Assembly (NCBI RefSeq): GCF_000245815.1
Contig: NZ_JH601103.1
Span: 62,001-126,000, forward strand
Length of the DNA stretch: 64,000 nt
From: Dolosigranulum pigrum ATCC 51524
GTDB lineage: Bacteria; Bacillota; Bacilli; Lactobacillales; Carnobacteriaceae_A
Direction: 5' to 3'
The position numbers were made by a program, and so were the translations under genes. The notes under the pieces are model-generated. The model was not told where the DNA came from, ran no database searches, and worked only from the letters and a program-made list of their open reading frames with translations. This document shows positions 25,063-34,532 of this stretch, in pieces. Numbering within the stretch: position 1 is the stretch's first letter; every line of letters begins with the position of its first letter.

Positions 25063-26388
25063 TTAGTTTTCTTGATATAATGCTTCGGTTTGTTTTTGTA
25101 GAGTATCAAGTGCGTCTTGTGGTTTGTTACCAGAGATTGTAACAGATTCCATGGCATCAATTGTGTTCTGGCGGAACGTACTGTAATTAGCAAATGTTTG
25201 GCTTGCCATACCGTAATCAAGCATTTCAGTTGGTGCTTTATACGCTGGGTTTTCTTCTAAGAATTTTTGGTAACTGTCAGACTCTAATGCTGATTGACGA
25301 ACCGGTAAGTAACCTGTTGCTTCAGCCCACTGTGCAGAATTCTCAGGTTCTAATAAGAACTTCATAAACTCAACAAATGCTAGCTGTTCTTCTGCTGATG
25401 CTGATTGGAATAAACCTAAGTCATTCCCCGCGAATAAAGCAAGCTCCGTATCGTTGTATGTTGGGATGGGTGCTGTTGACCAATTAATTCCTTCAGCTGC
25501 TGGGGCAACGTGAGCTGTTCCAGCTGATGAACCAATGTAGACTGCTGAAGCTCCATTACCAAATGGCCCTGACATGTAACCATCTTCACCTGCTGTACGC
25601 GCATATCCTTCGTCAAGCATTGTTTGGATCATCTCAAGTGGTTCCACTGCTTCCGGTGTGTTCAACTCAGCCACTTCACCATCAGCAAATTTTGATCCAT
25701 TCTGACGAGCTAATGTTTCCCACTCCATCTCAATACCGTTCTCTAATCCTAAAGCAACCGCATCTGAATTAGCTTCAGCCATTTTTTGGCCTAATGCAAC
25801 AAGGTCATCCCATGATTTCGGTACTTCGGCATCATGTTCGTCAAGTAAATCTTGGTTGTAGAACATCACACGAACGGATTTTGAGAATGGTAAGGCAAAA
25901 CGTTCGCCTTGGTAAAGTGAACTATCTAAGAACCCTTCATAAATATCGTCTAATGTTTCTTGTTCTAGACCGCGTTCAGTCAAGTACTCATCTGTTAATG
26001 GAACTAAGATATCATTAGATGCTAATTCTGGTACATCTGTTGGGGTCAACTGAGTCATTGTTGGCAAATCACCCGATGTCGCAGCTGCCTTAATTGACTG
26101 GTTCAAGTCATCATAGCTTCCTTGTCCTTGTTCATTGACGGTCACCATGTCTTGTGACTCATTGAATTTATTCACAAGTTCTGTTAATGCTTCTTGGTGT
26201 GGCCCATTCATTGCATGCCAGAACGTAATTTCAACCGGTTCAGATAATTCAGTCACAGCTGCTTGGTCATCTGCTCCTGCTGAAGTGTCCTTCCCACTAT
26301 CTGCTGAATCCCCATTACCACAAGCTGCTAACAATGCTCCCGCTGACATCATTGCAAGTGACATTTTTGCCAATTTCTTAAAATCCAT
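25063..26388 (-). CDS. ABC sugar-phosphate transporter substrate-binding lipoprotein (UgpB-like)
   Basis: The protein has 441 residues. It has a lipoprotein signal with lipobox LLAAC, so it is anchored to the outer face of the membrane. The mature part is a family 1 extracellular solute-binding protein ('EITFWHAMNGPHQEALTELV', 'SYDDLNQSIKAAATSGDLPTM'). The early WHxMxGP motif and general pattern are those of glycerol-3-phosphate binding UgpB. It is the last gene of an operon in the order ATPase, permease, permease, binding protein. Glycerol-3-phosphate or glycerophosphodiesters are the likely substrates, but oligosaccharides are not excluded. Confidence 0.88.
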   Translation of the reverse strand: MDFKKLAKMSLAMMSAGALLAACGNGDSADSGKDTSAGADDQAAVTELSEPVEITFWHAMNGPHQEALTELVNKFNESQDMVTVNEQGQGSYDDLNQSIKAAATSGDLPTMTQLTPTDVPELASNDILVPLTDEYLTERGLEQETLDDIYEGFLDSSLYQGERFALPFSKSVRVMFYNQDLLDEHDAEVPKSWDDLVALGQKMAEANSDAVALGLENGIEMEWETLARQNGSKFADGEVAELNTPEAVEPLEMIQTMLDEGYARTAGEDGYMSGPFGNGASAVYIGSSAGTAHVAPAAEGINWSTAPIPTYNDTELALFAGNDLGLFQSASAEEQLAFVEFMKFLLEPENSAQWAEATGYLPVRQSALESDSYQKFLEENPAYKAPTEMLDYGMASQTFANYSTFRQNTIDAMESVTISGNKPQDALDTLQKQTEALYQEN

Positions 26389-26487
26389 ACTCCACATACT
26401 CCTTTGATTTAATTAAAGTGTCTATCGACAAGTATAATATACCATACATGACTAGCTAAAATAAACTATTTTTTCACAAAAGATTGA

Positions 26488-27354
26488 CTAACCTTTCACC
26501 CCGGTATTAGAAACCCCTTGAATAATATATTTCTGTAAAACAATGTAAATAATAATCATTGGGACGACTACAATCGTCGCAGCGGCCATTAGTAATTCGA
26601 AATACGTTCCCGCTTCAGTCGTGAAGGCCTGCAAACCAACTGGCAGTGGACGTAGTGATGTTTCGTTCGTTACAATAAGTGGCCATAAGAACGCATTCCA
26701 GCTGCTAATTGCTTTTAGAATCGTTACTGCTACAACACTGGACTTCGAGAGTGGGACTAAAATTTGCCATAAGAACTTAAAGTCACTCGTTCCATCAACT
26801 TTTGCTGCATAGTACAACTCTTTCGGTACCGCTTCGAAGTTTTGCTTTAACATAAAGACTGAGAACACACTGGCCAAGAATGGAATAATCATCGCTCCAT
26901 ACGTGTTGATCAAGTCTAACTTCGAAAGTGTCAAGTAGTTAGGAATCATCAGTAACTCGAATGGTACCATCATCGTCGCAATTAAAATCGTAAATAAGAC
27001 ATTTTTTCCATAAAAATTCATCTTCGCAAAGGCAAAGGCCGCCAAAATTGATGTAACTAATTCTCCCACAGTTGTTGCTGCGGTAATAAGCAAACTGTTG
27101 AGGAAGTATCGGCCGAACGGAGCCACTTCCAATGCTCGCTCATAGTTACTCCATCGCCAGCTCTCTGGGAACCAAACAGGTGGAGTCGCTACCGCTTCTG
27201 CGCCTGTCTTCAGGGAGGTTGCAATCATCCAATAAAACGGTAAAATCATCGACAAGGACCCAATAATCAACATAATATATGATACAATTTTTAACATATT
27301 GACTCCAGCTGTTGCATGCTGCTTTCGTTCACCTAAAAATCCTGATTTAAACAT
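26488..27354 (-). CDS. ABC sugar transporter permease (UgpE/MalG-like)
   Basis: This 288-residue inner-membrane protein has six predicted helices. The EAA loop that docks onto the ATPase is visible: 'EAVPKELYYAAKVDGTSDF'. The first helix is 'IVSYIMLIIGSLSMILPFYW'. It belongs to the MalG/UgpE subfamily and pairs with the upstream UgpA-like permease, 14 bases away, to form the channel. GGAGAGGAG precedes the ATG. Confidence 0.9.
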   Translation of the reverse strand: MFKSGFLGERKQHATAGVNMLKIVSYIMLIIGSLSMILPFYWMIATSLKTGAEAVATPPVWFPESWRWSNYERALEVAPFGRYFLNSLLITAATTVGELVTSILAAFAFAKMNFYGKNVLFTILIATMMVPFELLMIPNYLTLSKLDLINTYGAMIIPFLASVFSVFMLKQNFEAVPKELYYAAKVDGTSDFKFLWQILVPLSKSSVVAVTILKAISSWNAFLWPLIVTNETSLRPLPVGLQAFTTEAGTYFELLMAAATIVVVPMIIIYIVLQKYIIQGVSNTGVKG

Positions 27355-27368
27355 GTCCGTCTCCTCTC

Positions 27369-28259
27369 CTAGTACTGCATGAATCGCTTATTGAACCACA
27401 TTTGGATCAATGTGAACGATAAGATAATTAAGAATAAAACCAAACCGGCTGCACTCGCTACTGCATAGTTGCTTTCAACATAAAATTTGTCAAAAATATA
27501 GTACACAACTGTTAGAGCAGAATTAGCTGGGCCTGGTCGTCCGTTAAAGAGTGCAAATACTTGATCAAATACTTTAAAACTACTAATCACACCCATCACG
27601 GACACTAAGAACATGGTCGGGCTGAGCAGCGGAAAAGTAATGTTGGTGAACCGTTGCCACGGACGCGCTCCATCGACTTTTGCTGCTTGATAATAGGTCT
27701 CATTGATATTGCTTAAGCCCACTAAAAATAAAATAATGTTAAAGCCTAGCCCTTTCCATACAGACATAATCACTAGTGCAGTCATCGCATACTTCGGATC
27801 GGTTAAAAATTGAATACTATTAAATCCAAATAACCCTAAGAAATAATTAATCAATCCATATTGTGAGTGATACAACCAGCGCCACACGATGGATACCGCA
27901 ACCGTTGAAGTAACGAACGGTAAGAAATAAATCGAGCGGAAAAAGCCTTGTAAGAAATCAATCGAATGCAACATCAAGGCAATTGCTAAAGAAATAATAA
28001 TCGAAATAGGCACTACGCCTAAGACAAAAATAAATGTATTGCGCACCGCTAACCAAAATTGTGGATCACTAAAGACCGTCTTAAAGGCATCTAATCCATA
28101 CGCATTCACTTCTTGCTTGAAGAAGTTATAATCTGCCCAAAAACTCATCTCGAAAGAACGAAAAATAGGATATAAGTTAAAGGTTCCAATAATCAAGAGC
28201 ATCGGCAGTAAATAGAGTAACGCTTGTAAGGTTCGCTTTATGGTTGGTCGTTCTTTCAT
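27369..28259 (-). CDS. ABC sugar transporter permease (UgpA/MalF-like)
   Basis: This 296-residue membrane protein has six predicted helices and the EAA-type loop 'NINETYYQAAKVDGARPWQRF'. It begins with a short cytoplasmic tail and 'LLYLLPMLLIIGTFNLYPI', typical of UgpA. Its start overlaps the stop of the ATPase gene by ATGA, so the two are translationally coupled. Confidence 0.9.
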   Translation of the reverse strand: MKERPTIKRTLQALLYLLPMLLIIGTFNLYPIFRSFEMSFWADYNFFKQEVNAYGLDAFKTVFSDPQFWLAVRNTFIFVLGVVPISIIISLAIALMLHSIDFLQGFFRSIYFLPFVTSTVAVSIVWRWLYHSQYGLINYFLGLFGFNSIQFLTDPKYAMTALVIMSVWKGLGFNIILFLVGLSNINETYYQAAKVDGARPWQRFTNITFPLLSPTMFLVSVMGVISSFKVFDQVFALFNGRPGPANSALTVVYYIFDKFYVESNYAVASAAGLVLFLIILSFTLIQMWFNKRFMQY

Positions 28260-29314
28260 ACGTGGTCACCTACTTGCATCTGAATGGCAATCCCCGCTTG
28301 ATCAAAATAGTGAACCTTCTGTGGATCAATCCCCATCATGACACGCTCACCGACTTCAGGGATACGATCAATATCAGTCGCCACAATATGGGCATTACCT
28401 TTTGTCAAGTGAAGGGTCGTGTCTTTCCCTACACGTTCTACATGATCAACCGTCGCTTCAAACACTGACTGGCTTTCGTCACTCACTACAGATAAATCCT
28501 CGGCACGTAATCCTAACGTGGCAACCCGCGCTTCTAGAGCTGCAGACAACCCTAAGTTCGTAAGTAAATCAGCATGTTCAGCCGCCTGAAGTGTATTAAT
28601 AACAGGTGTCCCGATAAATTTCGCTACAAATAAGTTCGATGGCTTCTCATAAAGGGTAATCGGATCTGTATATTGTTGTAAGTTCCCATCGTGCAAGACC
28701 ATTACCTCATCAGAAATACTGAGTGCCTCTTCTTGATCATGCGTCACAAAGACGGTGGTGACGCCCGTTTCTTGTTGGATCCGGCGAATTTCTTGACGCA
28801 TCTCTATACGAAGTCGTGCGTCCAAATTCGACAGAGGCTCATCCATCAATAGAATAGATGGTCGCTTCGCTAATGCCCGCGCAATCGCAACACGCTGCTG
28901 TTGTCCACCTGAGAGCTCTTTTGGTTTTTTATCTGTATGTTCATCAATATGAACTAACTTAGCTAATTCAAGCGCTCGTTCGCGTCGCTCCGCTTTTTTC
29001 ACACCTAGCATCTTCAAGGGGAACATAATATTCTCCAATACCGTCAAATGCGGGTAAAGTGCATAGTTTTGAAACACCATGCCGACTTTTCGCTTCACTG
29101 CATCGTGCTTCGTTACTTGCTGATCTCCGAAGTAGATCTCTCCTTCAGTTGGGAACGTTAATCCTGAAATTAACATCAATGTTGTTGACTTCCCACATCC
29201 ACTCGGCCCTAAGATGGATACGAGCTTCCCTTCTGGGATTTTAAAATTAATATCACGTAAGACCTCTTTTGTCCCATCGAAGCTCATCCGAATATTATCA
29301 AATTTGACTTCCAC
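28256..29314 (-). CDS. ABC sugar transporter ATP-binding protein (UgpC/MsmK-like)
   Basis: The protein has 352 residues from a GTG at 29314, six bases after AAGGAG; a GTG nine bases earlier overlaps that site. The nucleotide-binding domain has Walker A GPSGCGKST, Q-loop QNYALYPHLT, signature LSGGQQQR, Walker B ILLMDEPLSNLD and the switch His in VTHD. A C-terminal regulatory OB/TOBE domain (about 240-352) marks it as a carbohydrate-uptake CUT1 ATPase. It is the first gene of the operon. Confidence 0.92.
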   Translation of the reverse strand: MEVKFDNIRMSFDGTKEVLRDINFKIPEGKLVSILGPSGCGKSTTLMLISGLTFPTEGEIYFGDQQVTKHDAVKRKVGMVFQNYALYPHLTVLENIMFPLKMLGVKKAERRERALELAKLVHIDEHTDKKPKELSGGQQQRVAIARALAKRPSILLMDEPLSNLDARLRIEMRQEIRRIQQETGVTTVFVTHDQEEALSISDEVMVLHDGNLQQYTDPITLYEKPSNLFVAKFIGTPVINTLQAAEHADLLTNLGLSAALEARVATLGLRAEDLSVVSDESQSVFEATVDHVERVGKDTTLHLTKGNAHIVATDIDRIPEVGERVMMGIDPQKVHYFDQAGIAIQMQVGDHV

Positions 29315-29347
29315 ACCAGTCACTCCTTCTCATTATTCACTACATGT

Positions 29348-29363
29348 AGGTTAAAAATAACCT
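29348..29363. promoter_or_regulatory. Perfect inverted repeat upstream of the Ugp-like operon
   Basis: AGGTTA and TAACCT are separated by four A residues, about 33 bases before the ATPase start. The site could be an operator; I do not recognise the regulator. No clear catabolite-response element was seen. Confidence 0.35.
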
Positions 29364-29464
29364 CACCTTACGAAGATTTTTTCTCTCCTCATCCATTATA
29401 AAATTTACGGCCATTTTTTACAATAGTTGATTAAAAACCTCAACATAATATATCATTATTAACA

Positions 29465-29507
29465 GAAAAAAGTAGCTCACTCCCAACTTATCTCGGAAGT
29501 AAGCCAC
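29465..29507 (-). terminator. Terminator of the fumarate reductase gene
   Basis: On the minus strand 13-base arms GTGGCTTACTTCC and GGGAGTGAGCTAC pair with three G-U pairs, followed by TTTTTT. Confidence 0.85.
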
Positions 29508-29547
29508 TCATTTAAGTTACACAGTTAGTTCACTTGTATTGGCTAGC

Positions 29548-31335
29548 TTAATGATGCCCAATACGCTTGCCGGCAATACGCCCAAAGGTAATAATATCCG
29601 TAATGGCGTTACCTCCTAGACGGTTGGCTCCTTGAATAACACCGGTTAATTCCCCAGCAGCATATAAATTCTTAATCGGCTCACCTGATTCATTCAATAC
29701 CTCAGCATGCTCATTAATCACTAATCCACCCATTGTATGGTGTACTGATGGAGCCGCCTTCTGGAAATAGAATGGCGCATCTTTAATCGGAGCTAAGCCT
29801 TTTCGGTGATTGAAGTCTGGATCTTCCCCAGATTCTGCGTATGCATTAATCTTCTCGACTGTCTCCATGAACTGTTCAACCGGAATATCCCAGTATTCTG
29901 CTCCTTCTTCTAATGTATCGGCTACATAGATCAGATCCTGTTCTTGCAGTTGTTCCAGCTCGCGTTGGTGAGCTTCAAGCGTTCCCGTCTCTTCACCTAA
30001 TGTCTGGTCCCAGACTTGATACGCGTAGCCACCTGTTTGATCAATAATCGCTTTTGAGATAACATCGCGTCGTTCTAATTCTTCGACGAATCGCTCGCCT
30101 TCTTGATTAATTAACGCAGCACCATCGAAGCGACTATCCGCTAAAAGCGAGATTTCCCCTGTTTTTGGATTGGATACTGGGTAAGTTTGGATATGTTCCA
30201 AGTTATCGACAGTTGCGCCAACTTCTTGTGCCATAATAATGCCGTCGCCTGTCGCACCAGGAGAGTTCGTTGTCCCATAACGGTCGTCGTATTCTTCGTT
30301 AGCTTCTGTCCGCATTTCAACATTTGAACCAAAGCCACCCGTTGTTAGAATAACCCCTTGTTCTGCATTGAAGGTGACTTCTTGGCCATGATTAGTTGCC
30401 ACGACACCACTGACAGCATCATCTGTTGTCAGTAGGGACTGAGCTTCTGTCTCGGTATAAATATCAATACCTAGCTCATCTGCTTTCGCTTCCATCTTGT
30501 CGATTAGTTCCTGACCGGTATGACCGACTGGAATAAGTGCCCGCTGGAAACTGTGGCCACCAAACTGGAATAATTGATCGTCTAAGAACTCAACGTTCAC
30601 TTCATCTTTTAACCATTCAGCGGATGCTAAGGCACTATCAGCCATTAAGCGGACTAATTCTGGGTTCCCTTCGTTATTACCGCCCTCCATCGTATCTTCA
30701 TAATAAATATCCGTACTATCTCCGTCGATCCCTAACTTCTCTTGTACCCAGTTGCCCGGTGCATTCATCTCACCACCAGAAATCAACGTATTCCCACCGG
30801 TCACTGGCATCTTCTCGATAATAGTGACTGAATAGCCTTGTTCGGCTGCTTCAATCGCTGCACTAAAACCTGCTCCACCTGCCCCAACAACTACAACATC
30901 ATACGTATACTCTTCATCCAATTGCCCCGTCTGACTATCGGATGCCTCAGACTGATCGGTCGCTTCCGTTAATTCAACATTATTCTCCTCCAACGCATTA
31001 GTCACCGAATTAATATAGCCTTCACTGGTCATGGTTGACCCTGAGACAGAATCAACTTCCGTAGAGTTGCGTGCAATCATCTCTTCACGCAACTGTTCAT
31101 AAACTGGCTCAGCCAATCGTTCCGTCTCACTACTTTCAACATCAATAGCTTTTATTTTTCCATCTTCTATCGTTACTTCTGTTACAATATTGCCATTACG
31201 TCCTTCTCCGGTCCCTTCATAGACTCCAGATTCTCCCGCTACATCACTGGCTGTATCACCTGTCGTCTGACACCCTACTAATACCAAACCACTTGCTACT
31301 AATAAAGCTGCTGATTTAAAATTTATCCGTTTCAT
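29548..31335 (-). CDS. Secreted lipoprotein fumarate reductase-like flavoprotein (FMN_bind + FAD_binding_2)
   Basis: The protein has 595 residues. The signal ends in lipobox LVLVGC with Cys22, so it is an outer-face lipoprotein. Residues about 35-115 are an FMN_bind domain with the flavinylation motif DSVSGST (95-101); ApbE would attach FMN to Thr101. Residues about 145-590 are the FAD_binding_2 fumarate-reductase domain ('VVVVGAGGAGFSAAIEAAEQG', 'GGFGSNVEMR', 'HHTMGGLVINEHAEVL', C-terminal 'GGNAITDIITFGRIAG'). Known relatives reduce fumarate, urocanate or similar acceptors outside the cell using electrons from the membrane. Substrate is not readable. A Rex-like site covers its promoter. No apbE gene is in the window. 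Confidence 0.92.
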   Translation of the reverse strand: MKRINFKSAALLVASGLVLVGCQTTGDTASDVAGESGVYEGTGEGRNGNIVTEVTIEDGKIKAIDVESSETERLAEPVYEQLREEMIARNSTEVDSVSGSTMTSEGYINSVTNALEENNVELTEATDQSEASDSQTGQLDEEYTYDVVVVGAGGAGFSAAIEAAEQGYSVTIIEKMPVTGGNTLISGGEMNAPGNWVQEKLGIDGDSTDIYYEDTMEGGNNEGNPELVRLMADSALASAEWLKDEVNVEFLDDQLFQFGGHSFQRALIPVGHTGQELIDKMEAKADELGIDIYTETEAQSLLTTDDAVSGVVATNHGQEVTFNAEQGVILTTGGFGSNVEMRTEANEEYDDRYGTTNSPGATGDGIIMAQEVGATVDNLEHIQTYPVSNPKTGEISLLADSRFDGAALINQEGERFVEELERRDVISKAIIDQTGGYAYQVWDQTLGEETGTLEAHQRELEQLQEQDLIYVADTLEEGAEYWDIPVEQFMETVEKINAYAESGEDPDFNHRKGLAPIKDAPFYFQKAAPSVHHTMGGLVINEHAEVLNESGEPIKNLYAAGELTGVIQGANRLGGNAITDIITFGRIAGKRIGHH

Positions 31336-31363
31336 TATTACACTCCTTATAATATTTATTTAT

Positions 31364-31403
31364 AGTATAACATATTTCATTTTATTTGTGAAATTACTCA
31401 CTG
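31364..31403 (-). promoter_or_regulatory. Fumarate reductase promoter with Rex-like operator
   Basis: On the minus strand TTCACA (31387-31392), a 17-base spacer and TATACT (31364-31369) form a good promoter. The plus strand at 31386-31403 reads TTGTGA, six bases, TCACTG. That matches the Rex consensus TTGTGA-N6-TCACAA at all but the last two bases and overlaps the -35. Rex is the NADH-sensing repressor of anaerobic genes. Confidence 0.6.
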
Positions 31404-31443
31404 AAAAATAGTTTTGTTCTATTTTTTAACTTATTATGTCAAT

Positions 31444-31472
31444 AAAAAAAGACCGAGATTTCTCTCAGCCTT
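31444..31472 (-). terminator. Terminator of the nucleotidase/MBL operon
   Basis: On the minus strand AAGGCTGAGA pairs with TCTCGGTCTT around a four-base loop. A run of seven T follows. Confidence 0.8.
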
Positions 31473-31487
31473 AGTATTTATTCTATT

Positions 31488-33077
31488 TTATTGGGTTGGA
31501 TAGATCTTGTCCAATTCAGAGTGAATGACTTGGAAGTTAGATGTCGCCGTCACTTGCACGGGTGTATGCTCAGCGATATAGTCAGCAATTAATTCGGTCA
31601 TTGGAACAGTCACTTCGCGTACAATTTTATCCGCACTAAACATGGTATAATCGCCACCACCTACTGCTCGGTAAAGATTGACCGCTACTTCTAATGTCTG
31701 ATCAGGTTTAATCGGTTCCCCGTGATAATGAAGGGTCGTAATGCGAGACCCCACCGGCTGCGCCAGATCAATGGTGTACTGTACACCCGCATACATATCA
31801 TAATTATATGGCTTCGGTTTCGGATCACACCATGCGGGATTAATACTCAGTTGTCCTGCATCATCAACCACATAATATTCAGCTGATTGTTCCAGGGCAG
31901 CTTTCAGTTCTGCGCCGGTCAATTCCGCCACCGCGATCGTATTCGGGTAAATATAATTCGTCACAATATCACGCGTGGTCACTTCTTCAGCAAGTCCTAA
32001 TACATCATCGCGGAAAATACTAGTTCCCGAGATATCCACCTGACCATATGCCATCTGTACTTGATTAATGAAGTCCACATAGGCGTGACCCGTTAGTCGT
32101 GCTTCATGGGCATCTTCGATTAATAAGTTGCCTTCAATCCGTCCTATCGGTTGATCCAGCCACTCATTCACTGCTTGATGAAGTGGCTCGGCTTTAGACT
32201 GCAAAGCATCATCAATCGGCGTTATCTCCTCAACCGGAAGCAATTCAGGAATGGCATCTTCCAAATGTAATCCCGTCTCACTCTCAGAAAAATGAAGGGT
32301 TACTTTTCCGAGATAACTTCCTTTATGACCAGGCATCACAATCGGTGTTCCATCCACCACTTGGGCATAATGATTATGCTGGTGGCCTGCCAACAACACA
32401 TCAATGTCAGCCACTTCTTCTAACAAACGGATTCCTTCATTTTCGCCATTTTGTACTTCGGTCTCTTCTCTAGTATCCAAATCTTTTTCGAATCCGCCAT
32501 GATAACTGACAATCACAACATCCACTTGCGTTCTTAATTCAGGGATAAAGTGCTTAGCCATCTCAACAGCTGACTTAAAGGTCAACCCCTCATAATGACT
32601 CGGATGCTCCCAGTGCGGGATATGTTGCGTTGTTAGCCCCAAAATCCCACAACGAATGCCATCTTTTTCAATAATCTCATACGGCTTACCCAATGCTGGA
32701 CTCCCCGTCTCATCTAATATATTCGCCGACACAATCGGATGATTCAGCTGTTCAATCGCCCGTTTTAAATAAGGCAGACCATAATTAAACTCATGATTCC
32801 CCACAACACCTACATCATACGGTAGCTCATTGTAGAGACGGATTAACTCATCTGGTACATCATGTTCTTTTTTGACATAATAGCTGAGCGGTGACCCTTG
32901 TAAAATATCTCCATTATCAATCAATAACGATGGACCATCCAAGGTTGCGACTTCTTGTTGGTACAACTGAGCAATTTTCAACAACCCGAATGGCTGATTT
33001 TCTTTTTTTTGTTGGTAATTTGATGGGTAAATGTAGCCATGAACGTCACTGGTTTCAAAAATGGTTAAAGTTTTCAT
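31488..33077 (-). CDS. Metallophosphatase / 5'-nucleotidase family enzyme (cytoplasmic, YunD-like)
   Basis: The protein has 529 residues from the ATG at 33077, eight bases after AAAGGA. Residues about 1-260 are a calcineurin-like metallophosphatase domain: 'ETSDVHGYIYP' supplies the first Asp and His, 'IDNGDILQGSP', 'GNHEFNYG' and the distal 'LAGHQHNH' complete the metal site. The C-terminal 5'-nucleotidase domain follows (about 320-500). There is no signal peptide, unlike secreted UshA/CpdB relatives, so it acts in the cytoplasm on nucleotides or cyclic nucleotides. Its start overlaps the stop of the MBL gene by ATGA, so the two are coupled. Confidence 0.88.
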   Translation of the reverse strand: MKTLTIFETSDVHGYIYPSNYQQKKENQPFGLLKIAQLYQQEVATLDGPSLLIDNGDILQGSPLSYYVKKEHDVPDELIRLYNELPYDVGVVGNHEFNYGLPYLKRAIEQLNHPIVSANILDETGSPALGKPYEIIEKDGIRCGILGLTTQHIPHWEHPSHYEGLTFKSAVEMAKHFIPELRTQVDVVIVSYHGGFEKDLDTREETEVQNGENEGIRLLEEVADIDVLLAGHQHNHYAQVVDGTPIVMPGHKGSYLGKVTLHFSESETGLHLEDAIPELLPVEEITPIDDALQSKAEPLHQAVNEWLDQPIGRIEGNLLIEDAHEARLTGHAYVDFINQVQMAYGQVDISGTSIFRDDVLGLAEEVTTRDIVTNYIYPNTIAVAELTGAELKAALEQSAEYYVVDDAGQLSINPAWCDPKPKPYNYDMYAGVQYTIDLAQPVGSRITTLHYHGEPIKPDQTLEVAVNLYRAVGGGDYTMFSADKIVREVTVPMTELIADYIAEHTPVQVTATSNFQVIHSELDKIYPTQ

Positions 33078-34375
33078 TCGCATAATCCTTTCGCTAAATC
33101 ATAAGAGTGTTGACAACTCGGCATAAATGGTTGTAGACCAATTGCTTCTAACGCCTGCTCTAAGCGCTCGGGATTGAACGTATGCCACGGAATTGTCCAT
33201 GTCGCATCAATGGTTTTAGCAATGGTTAAAATATCTTCCGGTGTCGCATGACCACTGACCGCAAAGCGTTGAAATTCGAACCCTGCTGCCTCCACTCGGC
33301 TCAGCATCTGCGCGTATTCAGGGTCATAATCTCCCAGAGGTGTCCCATTACTATGCAAATATAATCCCGCACCTATTTCCGCTAAGCGATCTATATGAGC
33401 ATAACTATTTTGCAAAATAAACTTAGCTGGCTGGGTTAATATCTCATCTTTCACTACGGGACTCCATTCCACAATTTTCTCATCCGGGTAAAACGCACGA
33501 ACAAGCTGGGCAATGGCTGTTTCCATCACGAAGGTCTTATCCAATTGCTGCGCCGCCCGATGAAGTGCGACAATTCGCTCAATATTTCGTTCATATAAGT
33601 TGATTGCTATCAGTTGATCTTGTTGTTTTAAGAGTTGCTTAAACTCCGCAACTAAGGCTGCTTCAGAAGCCAAATAAAGCCGTGCCTTATTCGATTCTTC
33701 TTGGTTGTCAACCTTGCCTTCATCGGTACCTTTGGAATAAGTTGTCCCTTCGATTAGTAAAATATCCGGTTGCCACTCATGAGCTGCCCGCGCCCAATCC
33801 AGCACATCCTCCGGCGACGTACCATGCAGGCGAAAATCACCCGAATGAATCAATTTAGCATCCGGTGTCTCTAACCAAATCGATGCAACTCCCGGCACAT
33901 CATGATCACTCTTCTTCAGACAAAAAGAAATATCTTCAATGTCAATCCACTCATCTTCATTCACTGGAACCATCTGACAAGTAGGGAGTTGTTCCAGTCC
34001 TAATTGAATAAGCTGCTGATATAAGCGCCAAGTCGATTCACTCATATAAACCGTCGCATCACTCGGCAAATAAATTAACCCACCCATATGATCAATATGT
34101 AAATGTGACAAAATAACAACCAGCGGCCGTTCATCTGTCTGACGATCCGCTAAAGTAACACGTTGAAATTGATCTGTTTCAAATACTCCCTCTATTCGAG
34201 GTAGTGACCCAGCCAAAAGATGTTGTTCCAAGTCACTCATTTGGTGCTCATCTGATGCATCTGAATCCCCAATGCCCACCCCAAAATCGGTCAACACGCG
34301 CACACGCTCTGTTGCTATTTCAACAATATTACCACCTATTCGCTCTAACCCACTATGAATCGTCATCCAACTCAT
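33074..34375 (-). CDS. MBL-fold metallohydrolase with beta-CASP/RMMBL-like C-terminus
   Basis: This 433-residue cytoplasmic protein has the metallo-beta-lactamase motif 'SHLHIDHMGG' (about residue 111). Downstream metal ligands appear in 'DVPG' and 'IHSGDFRLHG'. The C-terminus has 'AVSGHATPEDILTIAKTI' and 'WTIPWHTFNPERLEQ', which resemble the closing motifs of RNA-processing MBL nucleases such as RNase J and CPSF. Length and motifs suggest a nuclease-like enzyme, though it is not RNase J itself. It is followed by a coupled 5'-nucleotidase and is divergent from a LysR gene, so a joint role in nucleic acid or nucleotide salvage is an inference. Confidence 0.78.
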   Translation of the reverse strand: MSWMTIHSGLERIGGNIVEIATERVRVLTDFGVGIGDSDASDEHQMSDLEQHLLAGSLPRIEGVFETDQFQRVTLADRQTDERPLVVILSHLHIDHMGGLIYLPSDATVYMSESTWRLYQQLIQLGLEQLPTCQMVPVNEDEWIDIEDISFCLKKSDHDVPGVASIWLETPDAKLIHSGDFRLHGTSPEDVLDWARAAHEWQPDILLIEGTTYSKGTDEGKVDNQEESNKARLYLASEAALVAEFKQLLKQQDQLIAINLYERNIERIVALHRAAQQLDKTFVMETAIAQLVRAFYPDEKIVEWSPVVKDEILTQPAKFILQNSYAHIDRLAEIGAGLYLHSNGTPLGDYDPEYAQMLSRVEAAGFEFQRFAVSGHATPEDILTIAKTIDATWTIPWHTFNPERLEQALEAIGLQPFMPSCQHSYDLAKGLCE

Positions 34376-34532
34376 TACAATCGCTCCCTTTCGTATGACA
34401 GTTTATTTTAACAAGAAATACCGCCTACGTCAACGGTTGACACAGCTTGAATCAGAATCTGTCTCCAGCCCATATTAACGCTAAATTTGTGGTATACTAG
34501 CTTAAAACAGACAAATGAAAGGAGTCCAATCT

